Origin: an uncultured Lachnospiraceae bacterium
GTDB taxonomy: Bacteria; Bacillota; Clostridia; Lachnospirales; Lachnospiraceae
DNA length: 5,980 bases
Direction of reading: 5' to 3'
NCBI GenBank assembly: GCA_902783305.1
Contig: CACZQU010000483.1
Coordinates: 1 to 5,980 of the forward strand
Under the pieces are notes generated by a model, which saw only the letters and a program-made list of their open reading frames with translations, made no database searches and was not told the origin of the DNA. Positions 1 to 5,980 of this stretch are shown piece by piece. The position numbers and the translations under genes are program-made. The number at the start of each line of letters is the position of its first letter. Positions within the stretch are counted from its first letter, which is position 1.

Positions 1-1
1 A

Positions 2-118
2 ATCCAGCAGGAAGCGGGACTGAGTAAAAACGCTTTCAAAAGAGCAGTGGGACATCTTCTGAAAAACGGAAAAATCGAGCTGAAGGAGGGCAGGATTTAT
101 GCCCGCGGGGCAAAATAA
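2..118 (+). CDS. CvfB/YitL-type S1-like RNA-binding protein, C-terminal end only (5' truncated by window)
   Basis: This is an open frame from the window edge to a TAA at 116-118, giving the last 38 residues of a protein. The visible piece reads as a small winged-helix ending: a helix with SKNAFKRAVGHLLKNGKIEL, then a short strand GRIYARG. The 'LSK.AFKRA.G.L.K.G.IE' pattern is what I know as the C-terminal winged-helix domain of the CvfB family (YitL in Bacillus, conserved virulence factor B in Staphylococcus). Members carry S1-like RNA-binding domains upstream of this helix and bind RNA in the cytoplasm. Only the tail is seen, so the S1 domains cannot be confirmed. It lies 95 bases before dnaE in the same orientation, and no terminator separates them, so read-through into dnaE is plausible. 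The identification rests on one short motif. Confidence 0.7.
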   Translation: MQQEAGLSKNAFKRAVGHLLKNGKIELKEGRIYARGAK

Positions 119-213
119 AACGGAAAAGAAAAGCGGATCCATGGATTTGCGCCGCATAAAAAACACCGATTGAACGCTTATGTATGGATTGAAACGGATA
201 TAGGAAGCAAAGA

Positions 214-3200
214 ATGGCATTCACACATTTACATGTACATACGGAATACAGTCTGCTGGACGGGTCAAACAAGATCAGGGAATATGTAGCCAGGGTGAAG
301 GAACTCGGCATGGACAGCGCCGCGATTACAGATCATGGCGTGATGTACGGGGTAATTGATTTCTATCGTGAGGCAAAAAGCGCCGGAATCAATCCGGTGC
401 TTGGCTGCGAGGTTTATGTGGCGCCCGGATCCCGCTTTGACCGGGAGCTGGGAGGAAGCAGCAGCGAAGACCGGTATTATCACCTGGTCCTGCTGGCGGA
501 GAACAATGAAGGCTACCAGAACCTGATGAAGATCGTCTCCAGGGGCTTTACCGAAGGCTTCTATTATAAACCAAGAGTAGACCTGGAGCTGCTCAGGGAG
601 TATCACCATGGAATTATCGCCCTGTCTGCCTGTCTGGCGGGTGAAGTGGCCAGAAATATTATGCGGGGCAGTTATGAGGAAGCAAAGGCGGCGGCCTTGC
701 GTTATCAGGAGATTTTCGGGGAGGGAAACTTTTTCCTGGAATTGCAGGATCACGGGATTCCTTCCCAGAAGGTGGTTAACCAGCAGCTCATGAGAATGCA
801 CAAGGAAACCGGGATTGAACTGGTGTGCACGAATGATGTCCATTACACCTATGAAGAGGATGAGGCTCCTCACGATATCCTGCTGTGCCTGCAGACCGGG
901 AAAAAGCTGGCCGATGAGGACAGGATGCGGTATGAGGGAGGGCAGTATTACGTGAAGTCAGAGGAGCAGATGGCTGCCCTGTTTCCCTATGCGCCCCAGG
1001 CCCTGGAGAACACCCATAAGATCGCGGACCGGTGTCATGTGGACATCGAGTTTGGAGTGACCAAGCTTCCCCGCTTTGACGTGCCGGAAGGCTTATCCTC
1101 CTGGGAATATCTTAATAAGCTGTGCAGGGAAGGCCTGTCAGAACGTTATCATCCGGTGACGAAGGAGCTGGAGAGCCGCCTTGATTACGAGCTGGATGTC
1201 ATCCGCAATATGGGGTATGTGGACTATTTCCTGATTGTCTGGGACTTTATCAAATACGCCAGGGATCATGACATCATGGTCGGCCCGGGCAGAGGTTCGG
1301 CGGCAGGAAGCCTCGTGGCGTATTCTCTCGGGATTACCCGTCTGGATCCGATCCGGTATGACCTTCTGTTTGAGCGTTTCCTGAACCCGGAGAGAATTTC
1401 CATGCCGGATATCGATGTGGACTTCTGCTTCGAGAGAAGGCAGGAGGTTATCGATTATGTAGTGCGCAAATACGGCAAGGACTGTGTGGTGCAGATCGTA
1501 ACCTTCGGAACCCTGGCCGCCCGCGGCGTGATCAGGGATGTGGGCAGGGTCCTGGATCTTCCCTATGCCCAGTGCGATGCGATCGCAAAGATGGTGCCCC
1601 AGGAGCTGGGGATTACCATTGAAAAGGCACTGAAGATGAACCCGGAGCTGCGAAAAGCCTATGAAGAGCAGCCGGAGATCCACCGTCTGATCGATATGGC
1701 GCAGAGACTGGAGGGTTTGCCGCGGCATACCTCCATGCACGCGGCGGGTGTTGTGATCAGCCGGAAGGCGGTGGAGGAATATGTCCCTGTAGCCAGGGCG
1801 CAGGACGGGACAATTGTCACCCAGTTTACGATGACGACTCTTGAGGAACTGGGGCTGTTGAAGATGGACTTTCTTGGGCTGCGCACGCTGACGGTGATCC
1901 AGAATGCCCAGAGAATGATCGAAACAAACAAGGGAATCCGTCTGGATATGGAAGCCATCGATTACGATGACAAAGCAGTCCTGGCCTCTATGGGTACAGG
2001 CCATACCGACGGGGTGTTTCAGCTGGAATCCTCCGGGATGAAGGGCTTCATGAAGGAGCTGGCTCCGCAGAGCCTGGAGGATGTCATCGCCGGGATTTCC
2101 CTGTACCGCCCGGGTCCGATGGATTTCATTCCCCAGTACATCCGGGGAAAAAACCGTCCGGATACGATCCGGTACGACTGCCCTCAGCTTGAACCGATTC
2201 TCTCTCCGACTTACAGCTGTATCGTATATCAGGAGCAGGTCATGAGAATTGTGCGTGAGCTGGCCGGATATACAATGGGCAGAGCCGATCTGGTGCGCCG
2301 GGCCATGTCGAAAAAGAAAGCCTCTGTCATGGAGAAGGAGAGGCAGAATTTTATTTTCGGAAATGCGGAGGAGGGAGTAGCGGGCTGTATTGCCAACGGG
2401 ATCTCCGAAAAAACCGCAAGCAAGATCTTTGACGAGATGACGGATTTTGCCAGATATGCGTTTAACAAAAGCCATGCCGCCTGTTATGCGGTCGTTGCGT
2501 ATCAGACTGCCTATCTGAAATATTATTATCCCGTGGAATTCATGGCGGCGCTGATGACCTCGGTGATTGATTTTCCGGCAAAGGTGTCGGAGTATATCCA
2601 GGTATGCCGGCAGATGAATGTCCCGATCCTTCCTCCGGATGTCAACAGAGGGGATTATGGGTTTTCCGTAGACGGGGACGCGATCCGGTATGGGCTGTCT
2701 GCAATAAAAAATGTCGGACGGCAGGTAATCGAAGCTCTGGTGCTGGAGAGAAAGCAGTCCGGGGAATACCGGTCGCTGCGGGATCTGATGGAACGCAATC
2801 CTCAGCTCAACAAACGGGCGCTGGAGAACTTTATCAAAGCAGGCGCCCTGGATACCCTGGAGGGCAACCGGAGGCAGAAGATGGCGGTTTATTCCCAGGT
2901 CGCGGACAGCATCGCACGGGACAAAAAGAATTCCATGTCAGGTCAGATGAGTCTGTTTGACTTCGTGGATGAAGAATCCCGCAAGGATTTTGAAATCCGT
3001 TTTCCAGACCTTGCGGAATTCGATCTGGAGGAGAAGCTGGCTTTCGAAAAGGAGGTCCTTGGAATTTACCTTTCGGGTCATCCTCTGGAAAAGAACCGCT
3101 CCCTGCTGGAGCGGACAGCCACGGCGAAAACCACGGATTTCCTTCAGGACGAGGAAACCGGGCAGACGAAGGTAAAAGACAATGAAAGAGTGATCCTGGG

Positions 3201-3684
3201 CGGTATGGTAACCTCCTTTACCACAAAATACACGAAGAAAAATACCGTCATGGCCTTCCTCACCCTGGAGGATCTGGTGGGAAGCGTGGAGGTCGTGGTA
3301 TTCACCAGTGTATACGAAAAGTACAGCTCCATTCTCCAGGAAGAAAGCCGGGTTTTTCTGCAGGGAAGGGTAAATGCCGAGGAGGATAAGCCGGCTAAGC
3401 TGGTACTGGAAAAAGCGATGCTCTTTTCGGAAATCCCCAAAGACGTCTGGTTCCGGTTTGACAGCCGGTCACAGTACAGTCAGAAGGAAGCAGAGCTGAT
3501 GGAGGAGCTGAAAGCCAATCCCGGGAATACCGGCGTGGTAATATACCTGAATGACGTCCGGGCGATGAAAAAGCTGCCTTCCTACTGCCAGGTCGATGCT
3601 TCGGAAAAATGGATCGGACAGATGCAGGCGAAATACGGAACGGCGAATGTCAAAGTATTGGAAAGAGTATTGAAAAACCTATGA
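214..3684 (+). CDS. dnaE: DNA polymerase III alpha subunit (DnaE)
   Basis: This cytoplasmic replicative-type C-family polymerase adds dNTPs to a primer at the fork. It is 1156 residues, about the usual length (E. coli 1160). ATG 214 follows AGGAAG (202-207) by six bases. Domains in order: PHP (about 1-275), with metal-ligand candidates H7, H9, D40, H41, E66, H90, C140, D208 and H210 all present; palm, with GPGRGSAAGS (357-366), the aspartate motif PDIDVDF (398-404) and D552; fingers, with YRPGPM (641-646), YQEQVM (682-687) and FNKSHA (750-755); helix-hairpin-helix (about 837-890); a sliding-clamp-binding peptide QMSLF (921-925); OB fold (about 1000-1080); and a short C-terminal domain to 1156. 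The clamp motif between HhH and OB, plus the C-terminal domain, suggests the DnaE1 layout. Firmicutes usually also encode PolC, so this may not be the main elongating polymerase. No frameshift or missing catalytic residue is seen. Confidence 0.98.
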   Translation: MAFTHLHVHTEYSLLDGSNKIREYVARVKELGMDSAAITDHGVMYGVIDFYREAKSAGINPVLGCEVYVAPGSRFDRELGGSSSEDRYYHLVLLAENNEGYQNLMKIVSRGFTEGFYYKPRVDLELLREYHHGIIALSACLAGEVARNIMRGSYEEAKAAALRYQEIFGEGNFFLELQDHGIPSQKVVNQQLMRMHKETGIELVCTNDVHYTYEEDEAPHDILLCLQTGKKLADEDRMRYEGGQYYVKSEEQMAALFPYAPQALENTHKIADRCHVDIEFGVTKLPRFDVPEGLSSWEYLNKLCREGLSERYHPVTKELESRLDYELDVIRNMGYVDYFLIVWDFIKYARDHDIMVGPGRGSAAGSLVAYSLGITRLDPIRYDLLFERFLNPERISMPDIDVDFCFERRQEVIDYVVRKYGKDCVVQIVTFGTLAARGVIRDVGRVLDLPYAQCDAIAKMVPQELGITIEKALKMNPELRKAYEEQPEIHRLIDMAQRLEGLPRHTSMHAAGVVISRKAVEEYVPVARAQDGTIVTQFTMTTLEELGLLKMDFLGLRTLTVIQNAQRMIETNKGIRLDMEAIDYDDKAVLASMGTGHTDGVFQLESSGMKGFMKELAPQSLEDVIAGISLYRPGPMDFIPQYIRGKNRPDTIRYDCPQLEPILSPTYSCIVYQEQVMRIVRELAGYTMGRADLVRRAMSKKKASVMEKERQNFIFGNAEEGVAGCIANGISEKTASKIFDEMTDFARYAFNKSHAACYAVVAYQTAYLKYYYPVEFMAALMTSVIDFPAKVSEYIQVCRQMNVPILPPDVNRGDYGFSVDGDAIRYGLSAIKNVGRQVIEALVLERKQSGEYRSLRDLMERNPQLNKRALENFIKAGALDTLEGNRRQKMAVYSQVADSIARDKKNSMSGQMSLFDFVDEESRKDFEIRFPDLAEFDLEEKLAFEKEVLGIYLSGHPLEKNRSLLERTATAKTTDFLQDEETGQTKVKDNERVILGGMVTSFTTKYTKKNTVMAFLTLEDLVGSVEVVVFTSVYEKYSSILQEESRVFLQGRVNAEEDKPAKLVLEKAMLFSEIPKDVWFRFDSRSQYSQKEAELMEELKANPGNTGVVIYLNDVRAMKKLPSYCQVDASEKWIGQMQAKYGTANVKVLERVLKNL

Positions 3685-3698
3685 AAATAGCATAAAAT
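3670..3698 (+). promoter_or_regulatory. Predicted sigma-A-type promoter for pfkA, overlapping the dnaE 3' end
   Basis: The -35 box is TTGAAA (3670-3675) and the -10 box is TAAAAT (3693-3698). They are separated by exactly 17 bases, and each box has one mismatch to consensus. The -35 box coincides with the Leu-Lys codons just before the end of dnaE, and the -10 box lies 9-14 bases past its stop. Transcription would start near 3705, leaving a leader of about 80 bases before the pfkA ATG. No extended -10 TG is present. The match is good, but it comes from inspection only. Confidence 0.55.
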
Positions 3699-3771
3699 AT
3701 TGGCATCGGCATTGTGAAGTGTTCTTTGTAAAACAGTGTGGTTGAAAAAATAAGACACCATAAAAGCACTT

Positions 3772-3777
3772 GGAGGG
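3772..3777 (+). promoter_or_regulatory. Ribosome-binding site that sets the pfkA start
   Basis: GGAGGG lies seven bases before ATG 3785, which is ideal spacing. The alternative in-frame start, TTG at 3770, overlaps this sequence and has no comparable Shine-Dalgarno upstream of it. The ATG is therefore the better start. Confidence 0.85.
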
Positions 3778-3784
3778 TAAGGTA

Positions 3785-4795
3785 ATGGCGGAAAGCAAAG
3801 TTAAAACCATAGGTGTGCTGACGAGCGGCGGAGATGCGCCGGGGATGAATGCGGCGATCCGTGCAGTTGTGCGTAGGGGTCTTAGCAGCGGAATGAGGGT
3901 CAAGGGAATCCTGAAGGGTTATCAGGGCCTTTTGAACGAAGAAATCATTGATATGACAGCGAAGGACGTCTCTGATACCATCGAGCGGGGCGGGACGATC
4001 CTCTACACCGCAAGGTGTGCGGAGATGCGGTCAGCCGAAGGACAGGAGAGAGCGGCGGAGATCTGCCGCAAGCATGGGATTGAAGGCCTGGTCGTCATCG
4101 GCGGCGATGGCTCCTTTGCCGGCGCTCAGACCCTGGCCAATCTTGGCATCAACACCATCGGGATTCCGGGTACCATCGATCTGGATATCGCCTGCACCGA
4201 GTATACGATCGGCTTCGATACCGCTGTGAATACGGCCATGGAAGCCATTGATAAGGTCCGTGATACTTCTACCTCCCATGAACGCTGCAGTATCATCGAG
4301 GTTATGGGACGGGGAGCCGGATATCTTGCTCTCTGGTGCGGTATTGCCAACGGAGCGGAGGATGTCCTGATCAGAGAAAAATATGATTTTGACGAGCAGC
4401 GGATAGTCAACAATATCATCCAGAGCCGTAAGGCCGGGAAAAAGCATCACATCATTATCAACGCGGAGAGCGTAGGCCATTCCGAAGCAATGGCGAAGCG
4501 GATCGAGGCAGCGACGGGCGTCGAGACCCGGGCTACGATCCTTGGCCATATGCAGCGCGGCGGAAATCCCACATGTAAAGACCGCGTATATGCTTCCATG
4601 ATGGGTGCCATGGCTGTAGATCTGCTTTGCCAGGGGAAAACCTGCCGTGTCGTCGGTTACCGTGACGGCAACTTTGTTGATTTCGACATCAACGAAGCTC
4701 TGGCAATGAAGAAAAATGTAGGGGATTACATGTGGGAGGTCTGCAATTCTCTTTCCCATAATTATTCCAAGCATACAGAGGAAGAGTTTTACTGA
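3785..4795 (+). CDS. pfkA: ATP-dependent 6-phosphofructokinase
   Basis: This enzyme phosphorylates fructose 6-phosphate to fructose 1,6-bisphosphate with ATP, the committed step of glycolysis, in the cytoplasm. It is normally a homotetramer. From ATG 3785 it has 336 residues (E. coli 320). Visible motifs: GGDAPGMN (15-22), TAR (75-77), IGGDGS (105-110), PGTIDLD (128-134, catalytic base D132), R167, MGR (174-176), R249 and LGHMQRGG (253-260) for sugar-phosphate binding. G109 and G129 sit where pyrophosphate-using enzymes have Asp and Lys, so ATP is the expected donor. Two oddities: the usual PGTIDND Asn is Leu133, and the effector-site Arg54 of E. coli aligns without gaps to Ala59, although R26, R30, R159, E192 and the GKKH lysines remain. 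Classical ADP/PEP control may therefore be altered. A tail of about 12 polar residues extends past the family end. A promoter lies upstream, and the next gene starts one base after the stop. Confidence 0.97.
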   Translation: MAESKVKTIGVLTSGGDAPGMNAAIRAVVRRGLSSGMRVKGILKGYQGLLNEEIIDMTAKDVSDTIERGGTILYTARCAEMRSAEGQERAAEICRKHGIEGLVVIGGDGSFAGAQTLANLGINTIGIPGTIDLDIACTEYTIGFDTAVNTAMEAIDKVRDTSTSHERCSIIEVMGRGAGYLALWCGIANGAEDVLIREKYDFDEQRIVNNIIQSRKAGKKHHIIINAESVGHSEAMAKRIEAATGVETRATILGHMQRGGNPTCKDRVYASMMGAMAVDLLCQGKTCRVVGYRDGNFVDFDINEALAMKKNVGDYMWEVCNSLSHNYSKHTEEEFY

Positions 4796-4796
4796 T

Positions 4797-5597
4797 ATGA
4801 TCAGCAGCATCAGCAATCCCCAGATCAGGCTGGTCCGGCAGCTTCTGCGAAAACCCAGATCCAGAAAGCAGGAATCTGCCTTTATTGTGGAAGGAAAGAA
4901 AATGTTTCTGGAAGCACCGGATGACTGGATCCGGAAGGTCTATCTGAGTGAAAGCCTTGCCGCGTCAGATTCCCGGGTCATGGAGAAGGCGCGCCGGTCT
5001 GACTGGGAGGTGGCAGCAGATTCTGTTTTTGATGAGATGAGCGATACCTGTACACCGCAGGGAGTGCTGGCCGTATTGCACACACCTGGTTGGAAGAGGG
5101 AAAACTTTCTCAGACCAGGAGGACTCTATATTATCCTGGAGGATCTGCAGGATCCCGGGAATCTGGGGACAATTTTCAGGACAGGGGAGGGTGCCGGGAT
5201 TGACGGACTTCTTCTGACACAGAACTGTGTGGATCCGGTGAGTCCGAAGGTAGTCCGTGCGACGATGGGATCGATTTTCCGCGTTCCCTATCTGATCACT
5301 GGGACAGTTGCACAGGCAGCAGAGCTTTTGTCCGGATGCAGAGTGAGGATGTATGCCGCTCATCTGGACGGACAAAAGGATTATGACGAAGCGGATTACC
5401 GTGAGGGAGCAGCTTTCCTGATCGGAAATGAAGCAAGAGGGCTTTCCCCGGAGGGAGCCGGGGCGGCTCAGGAGCTGATCCGGATTCCGATGAAAGGCAG
5501 GGTAGAATCATTAAACGCCGCGATGGCCGCCGGGATACTCATGTATGAGGCGGCGCGGCAAAGACGCCGGAGCAGTGTCTGCGTGACGTGCGGTTGA
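4797..5597 (+). CDS. SpoU/TrmH-family (SPOUT) RNA 2'-O-ribose methyltransferase
   Basis: The protein has 266 residues, normal for the family. It is predicted to transfer a methyl group from S-adenosylmethionine to a ribose 2'-OH in RNA, probably rRNA, as a homodimer with a knotted SPOUT fold. Residues 1-100 form the L30e-like substrate-binding domain, with the typical opening MISSISNP and the VEGKKMF segment. The catalytic domain shows motif 1 DPGNLGTIFRTGEGAG (119-134, with N122 and R128), motif 2 IGNEARGLS (209-217) and motif 3 IRIPMKGRVESLNAAMAAG (228-246). The start ATG follows the pfkA TGA by one base (TGATATG). GAGGAAG (4778-4784) inside pfkA is the likely ribosome site, at a longish 12 bases, so translational coupling to pfkA is likely. 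Residue target is unknown. The closest characterised relative I recall is Bacillus YsgA/RlmP, and I cannot test orthology here. The protein ends in an unusual Cys-containing tail, CVTCG. Confidence 0.92.
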   Translation: MISSISNPQIRLVRQLLRKPRSRKQESAFIVEGKKMFLEAPDDWIRKVYLSESLAASDSRVMEKARRSDWEVAADSVFDEMSDTCTPQGVLAVLHTPGWKRENFLRPGGLYIILEDLQDPGNLGTIFRTGEGAGIDGLLLTQNCVDPVSPKVVRATMGSIFRVPYLITGTVAQAAELLSGCRVRMYAAHLDGQKDYDEADYREGAAFLIGNEARGLSPEGAGAAQELIRIPMKGRVESLNAAMAAGILMYEAARQRRRSSVCVTCG

Positions 5598-5612
5598 AGG
5601 GGGGATGTCAGG

Positions 5613-5980
5613 ATGACAATGATTTGGCTGGCCCTGATAGTATTGTTTGTTGTTGTAGAAGCCTTGACGTATGGACTGGCAACGATATGGTTCGCGGGCG
5701 GCGCTCTTGCTGCCGCTATAGCTGCCTATGCCGGCATGGATCTTACTGCCCAGCTTTGGATCTTTTTCGGCGTCTCGCTGTTCCTCCTGATTGTGACCCG
5801 TCCCATAGCTGTCCGCCATATGAAAAAATACACTCCGAAAACCAACGTGAACAGTGTAGTCGGCAAGACGGCTATCGTGACGGAGAAAATCGACAACCTG
5901 GCACAGACAGGCAAGGTCAGGATCTATGACGTAGACTGGCTGGCGAAGTCCGAAAAGGACAGCGAGGTGATTGACGAAGG
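5613..5980 (+). CDS. NfeD-family membrane protein, 3' truncated by window
   Basis: There are 122 complete codons, open to the window edge. The N-terminus holds three predicted membrane helices (about 3-17, 22-40 and 46-62). Then comes a positive stretch (RHMKKY) and the start of a soluble OB-fold domain with the family signature TNVNSVVGKTAIVTEKIDN (77-95), G100, and DW (108-109). This is the short NfeD type, without the ClpP-like protease domain. Such proteins are usually encoded next to an SPFH/flotillin-like protein and are thought to help organise membrane microdomains, so an SPFH gene just beyond the window is an inference. ATG 5613 follows AAGGGGGG (5597-5604) by eight bases. ATG 5619 is in frame but further away. 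ATG 5605 is out of frame. The gene begins 15 bases after the methyltransferase stop, suggesting one operon. Confidence 0.9.
   Translation, partial: MTMIWLALIVLFVVVEALTYGLATIWFAGGALAAAIAAYAGMDLTAQLWIFFGVSLFLLIVTRPIAVRHMKKYTPKTNVNSVVGKTAIVTEKIDNLAQTGKVRIYDVDWLAKSEKDSEVIDE

Noticed and set aside
133..150. Hairpin GCGGATC-CATG-GATTTGC with a palindromic core (ATCCATGGAT, 137-146), considered as a terminator after the CvfB-like gene.
   Set aside because: The stem has seven pairs, two of them G-U, and no run of T follows it.
141..173. A 10-codon ORF (MDLRRIKNTD) in the gap before dnaE, considered as a leader peptide.
   Set aside because: It has no ribosome-binding site, no attenuator-like structure and no run of a single regulatory amino acid.
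170..202. TTGAAC (170-175) and GATATA (197-202) as a dnaE promoter.
   Set aside because: The spacing is 21 bases and neither box is good. No better pair was found between 119 and 213, so dnaE may be read from upstream.
1138..2475. A 445-codon open frame on the minus strand, and a 202-codon one at 265-873, both inside dnaE.
   Set aside because: They lie wholly antisense to a perfectly conserved polymerase gene, their translations show no family motif I recognise, and long antisense frames are common opposite genes with GC-rich third positions.
3701..3714. TGGCATCGGCATTG near the predicted pfkA transcription start, considered as a CcpA (cre) site. It also holds a direct repeat GGCAT-c-GGCAT.
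   Set aside because: Only the left half and central CG resemble cre. The right half lacks the required CA end, and a five-base direct repeat is easily chance.
3770..3784. TTG at 3770 as the pfkA start, adding five residues.
   Set aside because: The codon overlaps the GGAGGG ribosome site that is ideally spaced for ATG 3785, and the extra residues are not part of the family's usual N-terminus.
1..5980. Search for mobile elements, CRISPR repeats, tRNA/rRNA genes, defence-type genes or frameshifted genes.
   Set aside because: The window is almost filled by intact or edge-truncated housekeeping genes. No repeat arrays, transposase motifs, RNA gene signatures or composition breaks were visible.

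Overview
The window is a co-directional run of five housekeeping genes on the + strand, two of them cut by the window edges. The organism is most likely a member of the Firmicutes, class Clostridia, and the layout resembles family Lachnospiraceae. That placement rests on strong AGGAGG-type ribosome-binding sites, short intergenic gaps, moderate GC, protein character, and a gene order (CvfB-like S1 protein, dnaE, pfkA, SpoU/TrmH-family RNA methyltransferase, NfeD) that I recall from Lachnospiraceae genomes. It is recognition from memory, not a database result.

Layout. Bases 2-118 are the last 38 codons of a CvfB/YitL-type RNA-binding protein. A 95-base gap (119-213) follows, in which I see no convincing promoter or terminator. 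dnaE (214-3684) encodes a full-length 1156-residue replicative-type DNA polymerase III alpha subunit with all its domains and an apparently intact metal-binding PHP site. A 100-base gap (3685-3784) follows, with a good sigma-A-type promoter (TTGAAA, 17 bases, TAAAAT) whose -35 box lies inside the last codons of dnaE. pfkA (start chosen at 3785, not the TTG at 3770) encodes an ATP-type 6-phosphofructokinase. An SPOUT-fold RNA 2'-O-methyltransferase gene (4797-5597) starts one base after the pfkA stop. Fifteen bases after its stop begins an NfeD-family membrane protein (5613 onward), which runs off the window.

How the genes may work together. pfkA, the methyltransferase and nfeD look like one transcription unit driven at least partly from the promoter at the end of dnaE. 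dnaE is probably read through from upstream. The products act in different processes: DNA synthesis, the committed step of glycolysis, RNA modification and membrane organisation. The cluster is therefore a conserved neighbourhood and not an obvious single pathway. The dnaE-pfkA proximity echoes the dnaE...pfkA neighbourhood of Bacillus.

I found no mobile element, CRISPR array, RNA gene, large repeat or pseudogene. No undescribed system is evident. The points most worth a second look are lineage-type substitutions in the phosphofructokinase active and effector sites, the intact PHP proofreading-type site in DnaE, and the promoter embedded in the dnaE 3' end.
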